A stretch of DNA of 64,000 nt from Bagarius yarrelli (Eukaryota > Chordata > Actinopteri > Siluriformes > Sisoridae), in the NCBI GenBank assembly GCA_005784505.1, contig VCAZ01000040.1, positions 1,464,501 through 1,528,500 of the forward strand. Direction: 5' to 3'. Shown piece by piece: positions 1 to 14,000 of the stretch (positions are counted from its first letter, which is position 1; every line of letters starts with the position of its first letter). The position numbers and the translations under genes were made by a program. A model generated the notes under the pieces. The model did no database searches and was not told the origin of the DNA. It was given only the letters and a program-made list of their open reading frames with translations.

Positions 1-966
1 TATTTTTTCAGTTTAATGTTATAGACTGAAAGGTGGACATTTAACTGTTTATTATCGAAACAGTATTATTACAAATACACTACATTGATCTTAGCATACT
101 CTTTACAGTCAACTTGAGATTTATACTTTAACTGCATTTAGATTTACTAAATAAAATAGACTGTAAGAAACAGGAATCCAGAATCAATGATATAATTGAA
201 AAGTTAAAGCTACAGTAATTATCTCCATGGGTGCTTGAGGGTCATGAATTTTGCTAGCTCATGTTTCTTTTAAAAACTAAATGTTTTAGGAACCGAATTG
301 CCGATTTAGACAGTATATTTCATGTCCAAATGATTTTTAAGTCGCTTAAGGGTGGAAGACATTAGAGGTACACAGTGTTTTTTGTTCTAATTTACAATCA
401 GAGGGCAGTGATGATAGATTAATAAAAGTAATGTTCCAGGGACAAAAAAGCAATAAGCATTAGATGTGATGAGGAACATCATATTCCAGCAATCGTACAA
501 GGCCATTAGAACCAAAATAGAAGCTTCTAGCTTCGGTCTTCCAGGAAAACAAAAATGTATTTTTAAAGACTTTGTTTGTTGGGGTAGAGAGAGGGACAGA
601 GAGAAATTGGAGAAGGGTGGTGTCCAGTTGATCATATGTAGTTGTCAGTGTAGGACTGTGTGGGAAGTCAGGGAGAGCGTTGCTGAGAAATTGAAACAAA
701 AACACACACAAACTTCACCAATTTCTCCATTTTTAAATCAATCTTAGAGTCTATTAGGATCTATCTTAGGATCTGTGGTTAAGTGATATACTCAGCGCTC
801 ACCCCAGACCTCAGCCTGTCAAGGATGGGGAGCGTTGAAAGGCAGAACACAAGCAGAGGTGGAACAGAGAGATACTGTATTTCTCTTTTGATACATGTTT
901 CTTAACCTGCTGTTGTCTCGTTGATTAGATGCAAAATAAACTAAGAAAAGAATTACAGAGATAACT

Positions 967-1113
967 TTTCCTTTCTTTCTTTCTCTCTTTCTTTCTTTCT
1001 TTCTTTCTTCTCTTTTTTTGTCACTTTCTCTCTCTCTCTCTGTATTTCATTCTCTCTATCTTTCTATTTCTCTCTCTCTCTCACACTATAACATTGCTGT
1101 TTCTCTCTTTTTT

Positions 1114-1153
<40 letters not shown>
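967..1153. repeat. pyrimidine microsatellite (TTTC/CT)n
   Basis: Interrupted TTTC, CTTT and CT runs on the + strand, ending in a pure CT stretch. Confidence 0.95.
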
Positions 1154-1157
<4 letters not shown>

Positions 1158-1547
1158 ACAAAGTTTCTGTCAGGTGAGAGGCAAAACTCCACATAGACGA
1201 CAGCACCAAAGCGCCACAGTGCTAATTCAGTTGTGTCTGTGAGAGTCTGCTTGGATACAGAAAGAACAGCAGCAAAATCATATTAAGTCTATATATGAAA
1301 GATGATTCGGGATGGAAGCAATGCGATTTCAGGCATGACCCTGCAGGTCTGTCTGCCCACTGACGCAAGGGCTCAATAACAGATTGCCCCATCTTGGCCC
1401 CTCCGCATCCTCCGTTTACTGAAGCTGACACTCACAAGTTGCCTCCTAAAATAGGATCCCAGGTGTGAGTTCAGAGGCGGCCAGCATGTTGTCTGCAGAG
1501 AAACTATGTCAATGACCTTGTTTTTAATTGCAGTCTTGAGGAGACCT

Positions 1548-1905
1548 TTCACACTCATAACTGGTATCACAAAGTTGGAAGCACACAGTTGCCTATATAT
1601 ATTGTAGCATAATGCGTTCTCTTGCGCTCTCTGGAACTGGTAGGCCCAAAAACTGGAACTGAGAGGCTAAACTATAAAACAGACTGTACCGCAGACCTCC
1701 TCTCCCACTATTAGTGTCTAACTCACTATTATTTTTGCGGCGGATCAAAAAAAATTCCACAGCTACACTCTAAAATGTACTTTTTTCAGAAGTGTTAAGG
1801 TTAAGGATGTGTAAAAGCAAGACTAAATCAGGAATGGAATTTTCAAGAAACACAAGTGAATTTGATGGTCAGGTGACCAAATATAACTGCCTGGTATTAG
1901 GCACT
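1548..1905 (-). mobile_element. internally deleted Tc1-type transposon remnant
   Basis: Contains CACAAAGTTGGAAGCACACA (1568-1587), typical of the minus strand of a common fish Tc1-type element. A CAGACCTCC block near 1690 and GATGGTCAGGTGACC near 1866 both recur in the copy at 37203-37945. No transposase frame survives. Confidence 0.55.
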
Positions 1906-2367
1906 GTTTTATATGGCAGTTTTAAGATCAGTAACCTGAAATGGAAATTCTCTCTATTATCTATCATTTTCTTCTGTCTGTTTCGCAACCAAGCAACAAA
2001 CGTTTGCTCTATAAACATCATTTGCTAATAGACTTTTTCATTACCACACACAGAACTGCAGTGCAGAAGATTTCTAATCCTCTTGCTATGATCATTTAAC
2101 AGCTTTGTTAAGCACATAATCATACCATTTAAACATTTCTTTTTACAATATTAATTATATATTAAAACATTTTTCAGCCAAAGAGGCCAAAATTCCAATC
2201 AAGCCTAATAAACTATATTCTATACTATATTTTATATAATAACAAGAACACATGTTCTATTTTCACTAAAATGTAAGTAAAATATTAATATTGATGATAC
2301 TTATAACTATAACAGCTGTAGTAGTTGATCTGGATGTAGTGTCAAACTAATGCCCTGTATTAAGTAT

Positions 2368-3010
2368 AAACCCCAATTCCAATTAAGTTAGAACGTTGCT
2401 TAAAACTTAATACAGAGATCTGCGATTTCTTGTTGACCCATATTCAATTAGAAACATCACAACCTGATAAACTTTTTCTGTTAAACCTGATAAATTGTTT
2501 TTTTGCATAATATTCACTTGTTTTGAATTTGATGACCGCAACACGTTTTAAAAGAGCTGGATCAGAGGCAAGTTGGAAAAGACTCCAAAAGATCCTGTTT
2601 GGAACATTCCACAGATAAACAAGTATTTAGAAACCGGTGATTGTTATAACTGGATATAAAAGGAGAATCCCAGAAAGGCTCAGTCATGAGTATCGGGCAC
2701 AGTTTACCACATGAGTGATTGGCCAACAGTTTAGGAACAGCGTTCCTCAAGGTACCACTGCAAGGAATTTAGGTATTTCCTCATCTACAGTCCAAAATAT
2801 CATTAAAAGATTCAGAGAAATCTCTGCACCTAAGCGACACGGCCAAAACACGACACTGAATGGTTGTGACCTTCAATACCTCAGGCAGCACTGCATTAAA
2901 AATACACATTGAAAAAAACATTGTCAGTTAACACAGTTGTGCAGTTTAAATTAGGACCATGCAAAGCTCAAACTACAAACTGTACCTCAACAATATATCC
3001 AGAAACACAG
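2368..3010 (+). mobile_element. degraded Tc1/mariner-type transposon
   Basis: Opens with the terminus AACCCCAATTCCAATTAAGT known from a widespread fish element. It continues through AAGACTCCAAAAGATCCTGT and a 65-codon frame (2715-2912) encoding a Tc1-like helix-turn-helix (ARNLGISSSTVQNIIKRFRE). It stops near 3010, so most of the transposase and the right end are missing. Several indels break the frame. Confidence 0.75.
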
Positions 3011-4354
3011 CTGGAAGCACAAAATATGACAATGCAGATCCTGGATGGTTGAGCAAATGAACTGGAATTAGGTGTCATGGTTTACATTGTTTTCTATTTG
3101 GAAAAGTAACTGTGTAGTAACTGTGTTGAGGCTAGTGTGCTAGAGCTCACACTTAGGGCAGTGTTGAGCAAGCTACTTGAAAAATGTAGTGAGCAAAGCT
3201 ATCAGTAGTCTCGTATAGACTGACAGTAGAAAATCTTGGAACCGTGGTCGATTTTAAAGAACTAAGGCCCGGACAAAAGGACATATGACTTTCAGGTGGC
3301 AATCAATGACGTTTTATTTGTGCCACATCATGTTTGGGGTGTGAAAATGTGCCCAAATAACAGATCGATATGCAATATTATGATCAATCTTGCTTAATGC
3401 TTTTTGTGACTGATGTAAATACGATATCTTACTTTTTAGACTAAATAGCTTTCAACCCATTTAACAACGTGACTTTCACATCTTTCGGAAAGAGGTCAAA
3501 GGTTGACCTTAAAACTCTATAAGAATGCCGTATACAGACAAGAGTAAGCAGTAAAAAAGAGCTCGGTGCTGTATGTCTGTCTACTGCCCTATGTCTTATC
3601 TACTGCCCAACACTGAACGAGGGTGCATATGGCTCACAGCACTAAGGCCTTCTGTCCACAAAGCTGGAAGACTCGAGTGTGGGCTAACAGCAGATGCACA
3701 TAAGCATAACCACCTGTTACTCTTTTTGATAAACTCTTTTTAATTTTTTTGATTTTCTTAAGATTTTCTTAATTATGGACTTTCATTAACGTTTAATTAT
3801 TAACAACATTTTATAATTTTCATTTTAAATTCGGGTTTCTTATGGACTGTACCATAAATGTGTAGTTGCACAGCACTTCTTCTCTTCTGCTCTGACTGAA
3901 ATCTCCAGTTATCTCTTCTTCTCTCCTCCCCAGTTGCACAGCATCTGTCTCTTCTGCTCTGAGACTGAAATCTTCACAGCTGCAGGTCTTCCTTCAAGAA
4001 TTGCATTTGTTTTTTCCCCTGTGATGGACAGTCTCTCTGAGATTGTTGTGGCTTTTGTTGCTGCTTTTAGTTTTGAACTTCAGACAGATTCAGGGATTTT
4101 TGTCAGTTAGATTTGTTTTCCCTGTGGAAATAACAAAAATAAGCAGATGATGAAAATAAAAAAGGACAAAATAAGATTTTGTCAGTGTTAGCTTTAATAA
4201 ATTCTTTAAATATTTAATCTTACATTGTTATTATTAAATAATACTTATCATTTTTGTCTTATTCAAGGATTCTTATTTTAAAAGTAGCTTTATTGCATTT
4301 TAGTAAATAAGAAATAGTGATCTTATTCTTAGCTTAAAATGAACTTAATAATAG

Positions 4355-4425
4355 TTAGTTTTTTTAGATGTTAGTTTTTTTGATGCTTAGATGTTAGTTT
4401 TTTTAGATGTTAGTTTTTTGTAGTG
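4355..4425. repeat. short T-rich minisatellite
   Basis: Three to four copies of a GATGTTAGTTTTTT-like unit. Confidence 0.8.
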
Positions 4426-4824
4426 CACAGTTATAAATGTTATGGACACACTGAAACTGAATGCTAACCTAATACTTTTATTTTGTGTATGAACTAATCC
4501 TAAGCACATTTTTGGCAAACCACCACCTAATACTTTTATTTTGCACACAGTTTCTCACATACATGCACACGTGTGATAACTGAGGTCTGATAATGCTGAG
4601 ATGCTTGTCTAGAAAGAACAGGCTATTTTTAACAAAAAAAAATGGTTGTGCTAAACTCTGATATAATAAACACAGACACAAACAACCAAGAGGCAGATTT
4701 AGACCTAGAAAATTTCACACTGACACACAACAAAAGGACCCAGAAAGGCAGCCCTAGGTATTTGAAGAAATTTAGTTGACCCTCAGTCTCTTAATCAGTT
4801 TAATCTGTTTCGTCTTTGCAACAG

Positions 4825-5049
4825 GTGGACGTCAGGGCAAGATGCCGGTGACAGCATTTGAGGCCTTTGATCTGGAGATGAAGAGCTGGACGCGCTATCC
4901 ATGCATCCCTAGCCGCAGGGCTTTCTCTAGCTGTGCCGCCACAGAGCATGCCTTCTACAGCCTAGGAGGCCTGCAGCAACCCGGCCCTCACAACTTCTAT
5001 TCCAGACCACACTTCGTCTCTACTGTGGAGGAATATGACACAGAACAGG
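4825..5049 (+). CDS. klhdc8b: klhdc8b internal exon (kelch blade, 75 codons)
   Basis: The acceptor is TTTGCAACAG just before 4825 and the donor is GTGAGT at 5050. The exon is 225 nt, phase 1 to 1. It runs from the second glycine of a GG pair through TAFEAFDLEMKSWTRYP, the SRRAFSS blade start, SLGGLQQPGPHNFYSRPHF and VEEYDTEQ. The tryptophan and Gly-Gly spacing are those of kelch repeats. Base composition is clearly richer in G+C than the surrounding intron. Confidence 0.95.
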
Positions 5050-8000
5050 GTGAGTCCTTCTCGCTTCCTCACACATCTGTACAATCATGCACTTTGTCAG
5101 CACTGTGGTGAGGAACAGCTGGAAGCTGTTTATAGACCTCGGCACAGTTTGCTCCTATTTTTTTGCGCTGCAGACCTTCATTCAGCAGATGCGCAAACAC
5201 TACAGTGCAAGAATCACTACATACAACTTAAAACTATAATTTATGGAGCCACAGCTGTGACAAGTCAGGTTCTAATTATAAGCGCAAGGTTTTAAAAAAC
5301 AATTTTTTTTAAATTTCGACATATCCTGTGTGATTATTCAGTTCTATTTTATACATACCTGAGCTGCGGTGAGTCACGGCGGCGATACAAAAATAGTCGC
5401 ACAGGGTTGTGTCAAGAGTGTCTGGTATGGAAAGAATTTTAAAAAATATTTTTGGGGCATTTTTTGCCTTTATTGATAGGACAAAGGGATGAAATGGGGG
5501 AGATAAAGATAGAGGAGGGACCAGAAAGGACCCGGGAATCAAACCTGGTCGCCGAGCACAACAACATGCGCATGGGTGCCGGCGCCTTAACTCACTACAC
5601 AACAGCGTCACATGTTTATTCTTTTGGGCAAAAAAGAAGTCGAATTCCACTGTGACAGAGAAAAGGCAGGAACCAGATGCTAGCGAGTTATGTAGCAGTT
5701 TATGAATCCACGCATGGGACACAGGTTCCAACAGCGGTGCCTGGACACTGCTTGTCAATCTGGGCAGCTGTTTAACCAGCTGTGCTGCTAAATTTACAGT
5801 TGTAACAACAGCAACGATTTGCAAAATAATGTTTTTTTTAGTAGATAATTTAATCGCCAGACTTTCATCAAAAAATTTTAACATGTCCCAAAATGCATGC
5901 TTTCATCATGAATCGTGTCACGAATTGTCCCAGCATTTGCTGCTTGTGCTTAATCATTGTGCTCCACATGTTCAGTAAATATAAGTCACCTTATGTCCAT
6001 TTCCACTCTTTAACCCTCTGAGAAAACCACAAACTCAGAAACACACTGAACCCTTAGCAAGTTCCTTCAAAAAAAAACACATGAAGAACAGAAAACTTGT
6101 GTTAACCACTACACTACAAAACACACCATAGAATGTTTAGAGCAGATAGACACAAAATGAATTTCCAGCCCCTGAAGAATAGCAATCCCAGCAAGGCCAC
6201 CAAATAGCTTCACAGATAATCAGAATGAAACCTCAAAAACCCTACACTTGCTTAAATAATCATGTTGGATAGAAAATAAAATAACAGAGATAAATGTAAG
6301 TGTATAATTTAATCGCCCTAGTACCATTGCCATGCATTGCCATGTGCGCATGACAAAGTACAAGAATGTAATGTACATTGGCATATCAAATATGAACAAC
6401 ATCACAAATATTAGCAAGCTCTCATCACAGTTAAGACATAAAGACCCTAAAGTAACAGCAAAAGTGAAAATTACATTTTGAAAAGGCATATGTCACTATT
6501 AATACAAAGTCAGAAAAAATTCATTTAAACATCGAGCATGTTTCTCTCTCTGGGATCATCTCTATTGTAGTACAGATATAGTAATGTGTTAAATGTATAT
6601 ATATAAAATAACATAAAAAATGGACAGACTCCATTTTTACCATACATGTGGCTACTTGCTACATTTATATTTCTGGTATCCGGCATTTAACCACCATGCT
6701 ACCACTTACCCTAAATGATTAACTTTGTGCTAAATAGTCTTGAATAGCCCGACCTGCAGACGGCCAGTAGAAGGTATGTTCTGATTGAGCTCCTTGGGTT
6801 AGTTGGTCATGTAAGCACACAATAACAAAAACAACATTTTCCTGCTGTATAATTTGCCACATCACTCAACAATGACAATAAGCCACCACTCAGTAACATC
6901 CTGCGTGATTTTCCTGAAAAATAGGCTTTATCTGTTCTCCAGAAAGGCCTCTTCTCTACTGAGGAACCCTGTGGATTTTAATATAACTGCAGAACTGCAG
7001 AAGAGTTTTTACGTTGCGGTTCCTTGATTGCTTTGTAACATTTAATTAAATTGTCATTTTGCCATGCATGGAAGCTGCTGGGACTGTCATGGACTGGCAC
7101 TATTCGACTGAGTTTCAGCTATAAGTTCCAAAGAGAAATCTTTCACATGAAATGAACGACCCCCTGTGGGCTGTCAGCGCTTAACCAGTAAATGTGTCTT
7201 CAATTAAAAATCTCCTAATCTTCTCATTTCTTTTCATTCAATTGGTGTGCATTTGTCCGTGTGTGTGTTTGCATAAGCGTGTTCTTCAGATGGTAATCTC
7301 TTCTGTTGATTTGAAACTATAGTTAAACCCTTCAGCTTATATGAGATTCCAGCCTGCTTACATCAGACCTTTTCAGGTTGTAAGCATCCACCAGTATCCT
7401 TGTTGCGAATTCAGTCAATGGAATAGAAATAAAAAAAGAATGGTTGGCAGAAACAAAAATCATTATGGCAACAAACTAAGCTCATAAATTTCAGATGCTG
7501 CGAGGGTTGTTTATTTTGGGCTTTTATAGCGATACTGTGCAGGGTCCCATGTAGGAGTAGAAACTGGTTTCACTGGTTGAGGCTGAGTAAATTCTTCATC
7601 ACTGAAAGTTTGGCATTCTGTTGGGAAGAAAAGCGGAGGGGAGAGGGTGGAAACAATATACACAGCATACACATGTTCATATCCTATCGCAAAAACATTA
7701 TCTATTGCAAAGATAATGTGCATCTGTCATGCATATGAATATGTCTGGTTAATTACATGCACTGATGTCATTCCTGGGCTTTTGATCTGTCTGTGAAGCA
7801 TCTTTCTGCATCTTAACACGATTAGTCTTAAGAGCTGGCAAAGATGTTAACAGGTTTAACCGGCTGCCTCACTTCCGGTTTACTTCACTGTGGTTTGGGC
7901 AAAGCTGTATAAAAGATCTAATTAGTTTTAATATTTCTGTGCCTTCTCTCACTCTCTCACTCTTACTCTCCCTGTCGCTATCCCTGTCTTTCTCAGTTTC

Positions 8001-11000
8001 TTTCTCTGTACCTCTCTCTAGTCAAATGTAAAAATTGAACAGCATTAACTCAAAAAAGCTTACTTCCAGTTGCCCGCAAACTGTTCTCATGGCTCCTAGC
8101 CTATATTATCATAAGAAAGGTAAATGAAACATTTCTCTAAATAGGTAACGTTAAGTAAAAAAGGTATTTGTACTTGTTTTAATGCTGCATTTTCCTTATG
8201 GTCGTCCGCCATAAATCAAAAAAGAAGTATGTTTAAGGACCAGAAATCAGATCAACTCATTACCAGTGTCAATTTTGTCAACTCACTTTATTTACACTGA
8301 CTCTGACCACCAAGTTACTCTGCAAGTGTTGAGGTCCTTCAAAGGTCTTTCTCTTTTTGTGTCTTTGTCTTGCTTTCTCCTACTCCCGCTCTCTCTATCT
8401 CACTATCTCTCTCTTTCTATGTCTCTCTTTCTCTCTCCCTTTCTCAATCCCCCCTCTCTCTTTCACTCTTTCTCCCTCTTTTTCTCCCTCTATCTATTCA
8501 CCCCCCCATCTCTCTTTCTCTCTCACTCTCTCTCTCTCTCTCTCTCTCTGTTTTAAACATTTTTAAACAAAAGTTTTATGCTATTTGCTTGAGGTAACTC
8601 AGTTTGCTTAGAGTTTTTTTCTATCATTTGTTTTAGTCTCAATAAACTCTTAATAAAATACCGGGCTGTTAAAAAGGTTCTACTAGGAAATATTTTATAG
8701 TCGTAATAAAGCATATTAAACAAGTAATCACCCTATTTTGTGGCACCTCACACTCCAGCGGCTGCAGTCTGATTGGTGCATATTCTCTCTGTCTAATATA
8801 TATATATATATTACATTTTACATTTATTATATATTACATTTTCTCCTCAGAAGAAGTGTTCGTTCCCCCAGCGGTAACACTTTAGAATACGGCTCTGTCA
8901 TTAATGAAGAATTACTAACAAACAGCACAATATTTCCTATCTAGTAACTACTATTACTACTAACAAGAAATTCATATTAACGAATAAGTAAGTAATAGCA
9001 CACAGATGACAAGCTTGTAGTTCACTATTAACTAATCAATAACCACTATTTTTTATCCCAGAGAAATAATCATTTCAAAATTTTATAGTTCAGGTAAAAG
9101 TAAACCATAAGTAATGGATGACTCGCTCTACATTAACATTTTAACTGCTACGATAAACAAATTCACAAGACTGTTTACTTTATCAATACACCTAATAAGT
9201 GTACACCAGTTGGTGGCTCAGTGTCTTGCTCAATGGTCTCACCTCATTTATGGTAGCTTCTGGTACTGAAGCTTAAAACTGCCACCTTTGGGTTAAGTCA
9301 TGCCTGTCTCTATGTGTGCGTGCGTATCTTGTGAATGGTTATAAGACTATACGTATTAGGATTACTTTTTCATTAATAACAACTATAAGAATCATGGTAA
9401 CTCATTAGTAATTACTTAAGTGCCCTCTAAAGGGAATTACTAATGTTTTCAGATCTGTATGGTAAAGTGAAGATAATGGTGCTTCATTAGTAATTACTGG
9501 AGTGTTACCACATCCTTTTAAATGTATTAGCTGAAGGAATATTATATAAAAGTGCACCAAAAACCTCAAAGGCATTTTTGATGTATTTTTTATCATGACT
9601 AAAATTGCTTTAAACAAGCAATTGAAAGGCTATACAGGTTAAAGCACTTTTTTTATTATTTATGTGTCTGTTATCATGAACATAAAACCATGTGTTACCT
9701 AAACAAGAGTGAAAAGAAAATTAAATTTTTTGGCTTCTATCATTCTATATTTGATCTCTGTAATGCCTTTTAATGTATTTTAGAAGATGACATTCTCAGA
9801 ACATTCATGGCCATGAAGCATGCTCAAGACCCACTTTTTTCAGAACATCCTTTGAAATACCAAAAAATGTTCTTTAAGACAGCATGTTAAACATCACATT
9901 GTTTTACAGACAGAAGTATTATCTGCATAAAGAAAAAAGATTTGTAAGCCTTAGTGCTTTTTATGCCATGTATTTAGTCTATTTGAGACCTTTATTTATA
10001 TGGCGCTTTTAACAAAAAAGCAAGCCAGAGGCGACATTGGAAAGGAACCAAAATTCCATCGGTAACAGAATGGAGAAAAAAAAAACTTGGGAGAAACCAG
10101 GCTCAATCGGGAGGTCAGTTCTTCTCTCACCAGTTAAACCAGCAGGTTGACTATACTGCAGCAAAGTGTCTGTGGTCTTGTCTGGAACCAATCAGAAATT
10201 ATTTGTCATCCAGTTATATCAACTATGCATTTTGTTAGTTTTTCGAAATGGTAAGTTTCACCGGGCTTTGAAGAAAGAAGTGAGTGTCATCAGCATAGCA
10301 GTGAAAGCTAACACCATGTTTCCTAATGGTCCTAGTACTGAGCCTTTATTTAATTTGAAGAAAAAAAGAGAGGAGTCCTTGTTGCAGCCTGGGTAAATGT
10401 AGTATTTATTGCTAAGTTATAAATATCTTTTTTTGATACTGTGGGTTTTTTTATGTTTACAGAAAAGTGAACAAATGACGTTCAATTTACATTGACAGAT
10501 GAGTAAATGTGGCCTATGTTTGTATGTAAGGTTTCTTTAAGTTTATGTTCTTTTACATATGCCTTGTTTTGACATAATTTCTCCGGAAATGACTGGTGTG
10601 TCTTGCAAAAGTTTTTGTCTTCAATTATTTATTCATTCATTTATTCTCTTTACCCCTTTATTCCCTAATTCGGGGTCATCTGCTGGAGTCTATCCCAGCC
10701 GTCTCTGAAAGTGCGAAAGGCAGGAGGGGTACACCCTGGACAGGTCGCCAGTCCATCACAGGGCCACACACACTTACCTTTATTTCTATGGTCAATTTTA
10801 GAATCACCAATCAAATCACCTAAGATATTAGATGTTAGGGGACTGTGGCAGGAAACCCCGAGTACCCGGAGAAACACCCACGCAAGCACGGGGGATTAAT
10901 CACAATGCTTCCACACAGAAAGCCCTCCTAAGATCAAACCCGGGACCTTATTGCTGTGAGACAAGTGTGCAACCACTAAGCCACCGTGCCGAGGTGCGGA

Positions 11001-14000
11001 AGGGTTTTCAATCAAGTAGCACAACTTTCACCAAGAAGATACTAGACCTTTAACCCTCTGGATTTCGCGTTTGGGACAAAGAGGAACAAGAACAGGATAA
11101 GAATTGATGGGGCCCTAGCGAAGCACTATTAACAATAAGCTTCTGCTTCTTGAGTTCCAAACTTTTGAGTGACGGCTCGTAATCGCACGCAAATTCTCCG
11201 GAGAAGCAGCGAAAGGCCAAGAACTAGCGAAGAAATGCCAAAGGATAACAATTTTACTGTGGTGATTACCAAAAACTAGGTGCTACACGTCCGACAAATT
11301 GCCATTAACAGGAAGATGACAGACCGACAGGTGCTAACGCACTAAATCCGTGTATGGCTGTGAAGGAAGTTCACATCAATGTAGCACACTTTTTTAAGCT
11401 GAATACGTTGTGGCTAATCAAACCTAAGAAACACGGACTGCCTTTTCAGACTGTTAGACAGAAATTTCATATCTGATGCCCTAGAAGCACATTGAGCTGA
11501 ACAAAACTGAATAACAATGACCTTGGACAGTAAGACATTTGGGACTACTCTGGCTCATGTTCGTTCTCAGGGCTGAGGGCTTACTGACTTCCTGATTGGG
11601 GCAATGTGCGGCAGGTGGTTAAAGATAATTCTGCCTCTGGGGTTCGTGGTCAAATGCCATATAAGCTCTTAAGTAGAAGCCTCGTTTATGGGTGGACCAA
11701 ATTGATTAGATGGCGGTAACCCAACAATCTTATCAAAACAAAGAGGGCTTGTAATGGGGAAAGTGAGAAAAATAGGTCATGCAAGATGAAGTGCAAAATG
11801 ATTGAGAGTTGAGAGTCTAGAGCTACAGTCTGGACTCAGTGTCATGTAATAGCAATTAACAGGTGTGGTAAATGACTAATCGCGGTTAACAGGGCGGGCG
11901 GCATTTCATGACTTAGGGCATTCTATAAACGGACAGAATTAAGGGCCATTCTGATCTAATGCCCAGTAGACCTGCAACAAGTGATGAAGCTAATACTGAG
12001 GGAAGAGGGGGCTCTCAGAACTTAAAACAGAAGGGTAGACAAAACAACACGACCTGTACCACGCCTGTGCAGATGAGGGCACACTTTCAGAAGCATGACC
12101 TGTGTGGGGGGTAGATCGCGCAGGAACACAGACATTCTGCCCCTGGTGGTCTTTCAAAGATTTAGTAGAAAAGATAGGAAGTATATTCTGGTGGAGCAAG
12201 GGCGATCTGACGGAACAGTGTTAGCAACAACAGTCTAACCCTGTAGTGCAATTTAGTTTTCGCAGGGGAAAGTTCAAATTACTGTAAAGTCACCCGTATT
12301 TTAAGTTTAGCTGTAGTAGTGGGACCATAGTAAGGCAGTGCATTGGGAGGTCTTTCCATCACAGGGCTCTGCTGTAGAAAAAGAATTAGAAAGAACCGGG
12401 TGGGCGGGGAAATTTCACTATAGCCGGTACAAATTCGACTTAACCTAGAATAAATTGGGGGGGCTCCACTGGGCATTCGGTACAATGTAGACGCAGGCAT
12501 AAACTTCCACCTTTCAGCACTTAGAATCAATACAAAGTACTGATCAAGCACACCTGACACTCAATTTTCAATGTCACTCAATTGACAGCACTTACTTATA
12601 CATCGTACTGCCACACGAGGCATTTTGGTGAGTAACAATCTATAACAGGGCTCATAGGTCGAAATGTAGAGACAAGGAACAAATGCACATGGCGGGTTTG
12701 TTCTGGGTGTTCTTTGTGGACGAACTTACACGCAGATTCAGAAGTAACGTGTAGATACCTTAAGTTTCGCACTGAGAAAATCGGTTGTCCCTCAAGCCTG
12801 CCAAGACAAGTTGCACAGAGTTCTGAGTCTCCAACCTCTCTGGGTCATCGTCCGGTCCAGATTCAGTATACACGGTCTCATAAAGACCTCAGTCCCGAAG
12901 CTCGCTTAGAAAGACTCCAAGTCCACTAATATCTTCCGTTGCCTGTCAGTTTCTCTCCTTTCAAAATAAACTGGTCTATTTGGTTCTAATTTTTCTGTGT
13001 CTACTTCCCGTAACAACTATAGAATGCTAAACGAATGACAACATAATTTATTATAGTACATTTTTACAGCTATATTATACACTATGTAAGAACCTTTGCA
13101 GCACATATTAGAGTAACACATGTATAAATGCACACAAAATTAAAATCATAAACGGATAAAACCAAACATGTTAACAAACAATCTATTTATTATTGCTCTT
13201 TTTTTTTCGAAAATCTTAGCAGCATCGTTTAACTTTTGCCGAATCAGTGATCTTTCCCATTAGAAATGGGAAGCTGACCTTTCACACTGGAACACAATGT
13301 TATACATTACCAACTCTGTTTCTCATCAATAAAATATCAATGAAAAAAAAATCTGTTCTTTCTATAATATGGTATATATTAACGAAGTGTAAATACTATA
13401 GCAAACGAAAGTAAATACTATAATATGATACAGTTTACCACAGTCTTCTAGTTTACTCTAGTAAGCTGCTAACTATACTAAAGTATTTACTTCACAAGGA
13501 ATTTGTCTTGGTGTTGGGTGAAGACACAGAATTGTGAAAGGCAGTAAAATAATAATAAACATAAACATACATTATTTACAGATATACACAAGTAACTTAA
13601 ATGCATACGTTCTTCCCTGGAATATGAACCACCAGAACTGTGGCAAAAAAAGGTTAAAAAACAAATAACAGGACAAAGTAGAGCGCACCGTAACACAAAA
13701 GCAGCCATCTGAGACACCACCTTTACTATAGTTATGACTATATTATGCTGCAGTAAGATGTAGTATATACTGTAATATACTAAAGTATACACCCATTGTT
13801 ACATCTTGCTGAAGTAACTCCTAAACTGTATTATGGTATTTTTTCATGTGAGTGAATACAAAAAGTTAACTAAAAGAATAAGGACCAAAAAACTAAATAA
13901 TGCAAGCCTTTTTTATTTCCCTGAGTAGTGACATAAATTGAATATTTATGCCTGCTATTACATTAAGAGTTAGCGGATATATGCTAATGTTCCCTTTTTA

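Larger units (their letters stand above)
1..4824 (+). other. klhdc8b upstream intron (no coding exon seen)
   Basis: No kelch-like exon was found here, so the next upstream exon is presumably before position 1. The span holds a pyrimidine microsatellite (967-1153), two degraded Tc1-type pieces (about 1548-1905 and 2368-3010) and a short T-rich minisatellite near 4355-4425. In 1-960, 1160-1545, 1910-2365 and 3015-4350 I see no gene. Around 3150-3190 there is text resembling the end of a common fish repeat. At 3865-3990 a roughly 60-base motif starting GTTGCACAGCA is repeated twice imperfectly. Confidence 0.6.

Noticed and set aside
466..747. Open frame of 93 codons on the + strand and two opposing frames
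   Set aside because: Not kelch-like, no family resemblance, mutually overlapping on both strands.
2715..2912. A functional Tc1 transposase
   Set aside because: Only the DNA-binding N-terminus is readable. The catalytic domain is missing and there are indels.
4776..5111. The open frame upstream of 4825 and past 5049 as part of klhdc8b
   Set aside because: Similarity to KLHDC8B begins exactly after the acceptor and stops exactly at the GTGAGT donor.
5309..5884. 191-codon open frame on the minus strand
   Set aside because: It runs through an interspersed repeat and AT-rich intron, has no domain or splice logic, and its middle is the reverse complement of the repeat at 5443-5608.
8266..8597. 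Overlapping Leu/Ser-rich frames
   Set aside because: Products of a CT microsatellite-like tract with no biased codon use beyond the repeat.
12279..12560. 93-codon minus-strand frame in the unexplained block
   Set aside because: No recognisable domain. A splice-site-like CTACAG lies inside but no partner exon could be supported.
11050..13014. Calling the block a solo LTR
   Set aside because: Only the right edge looks LTR-like. No TG start, TATA context or target duplication could be shown.
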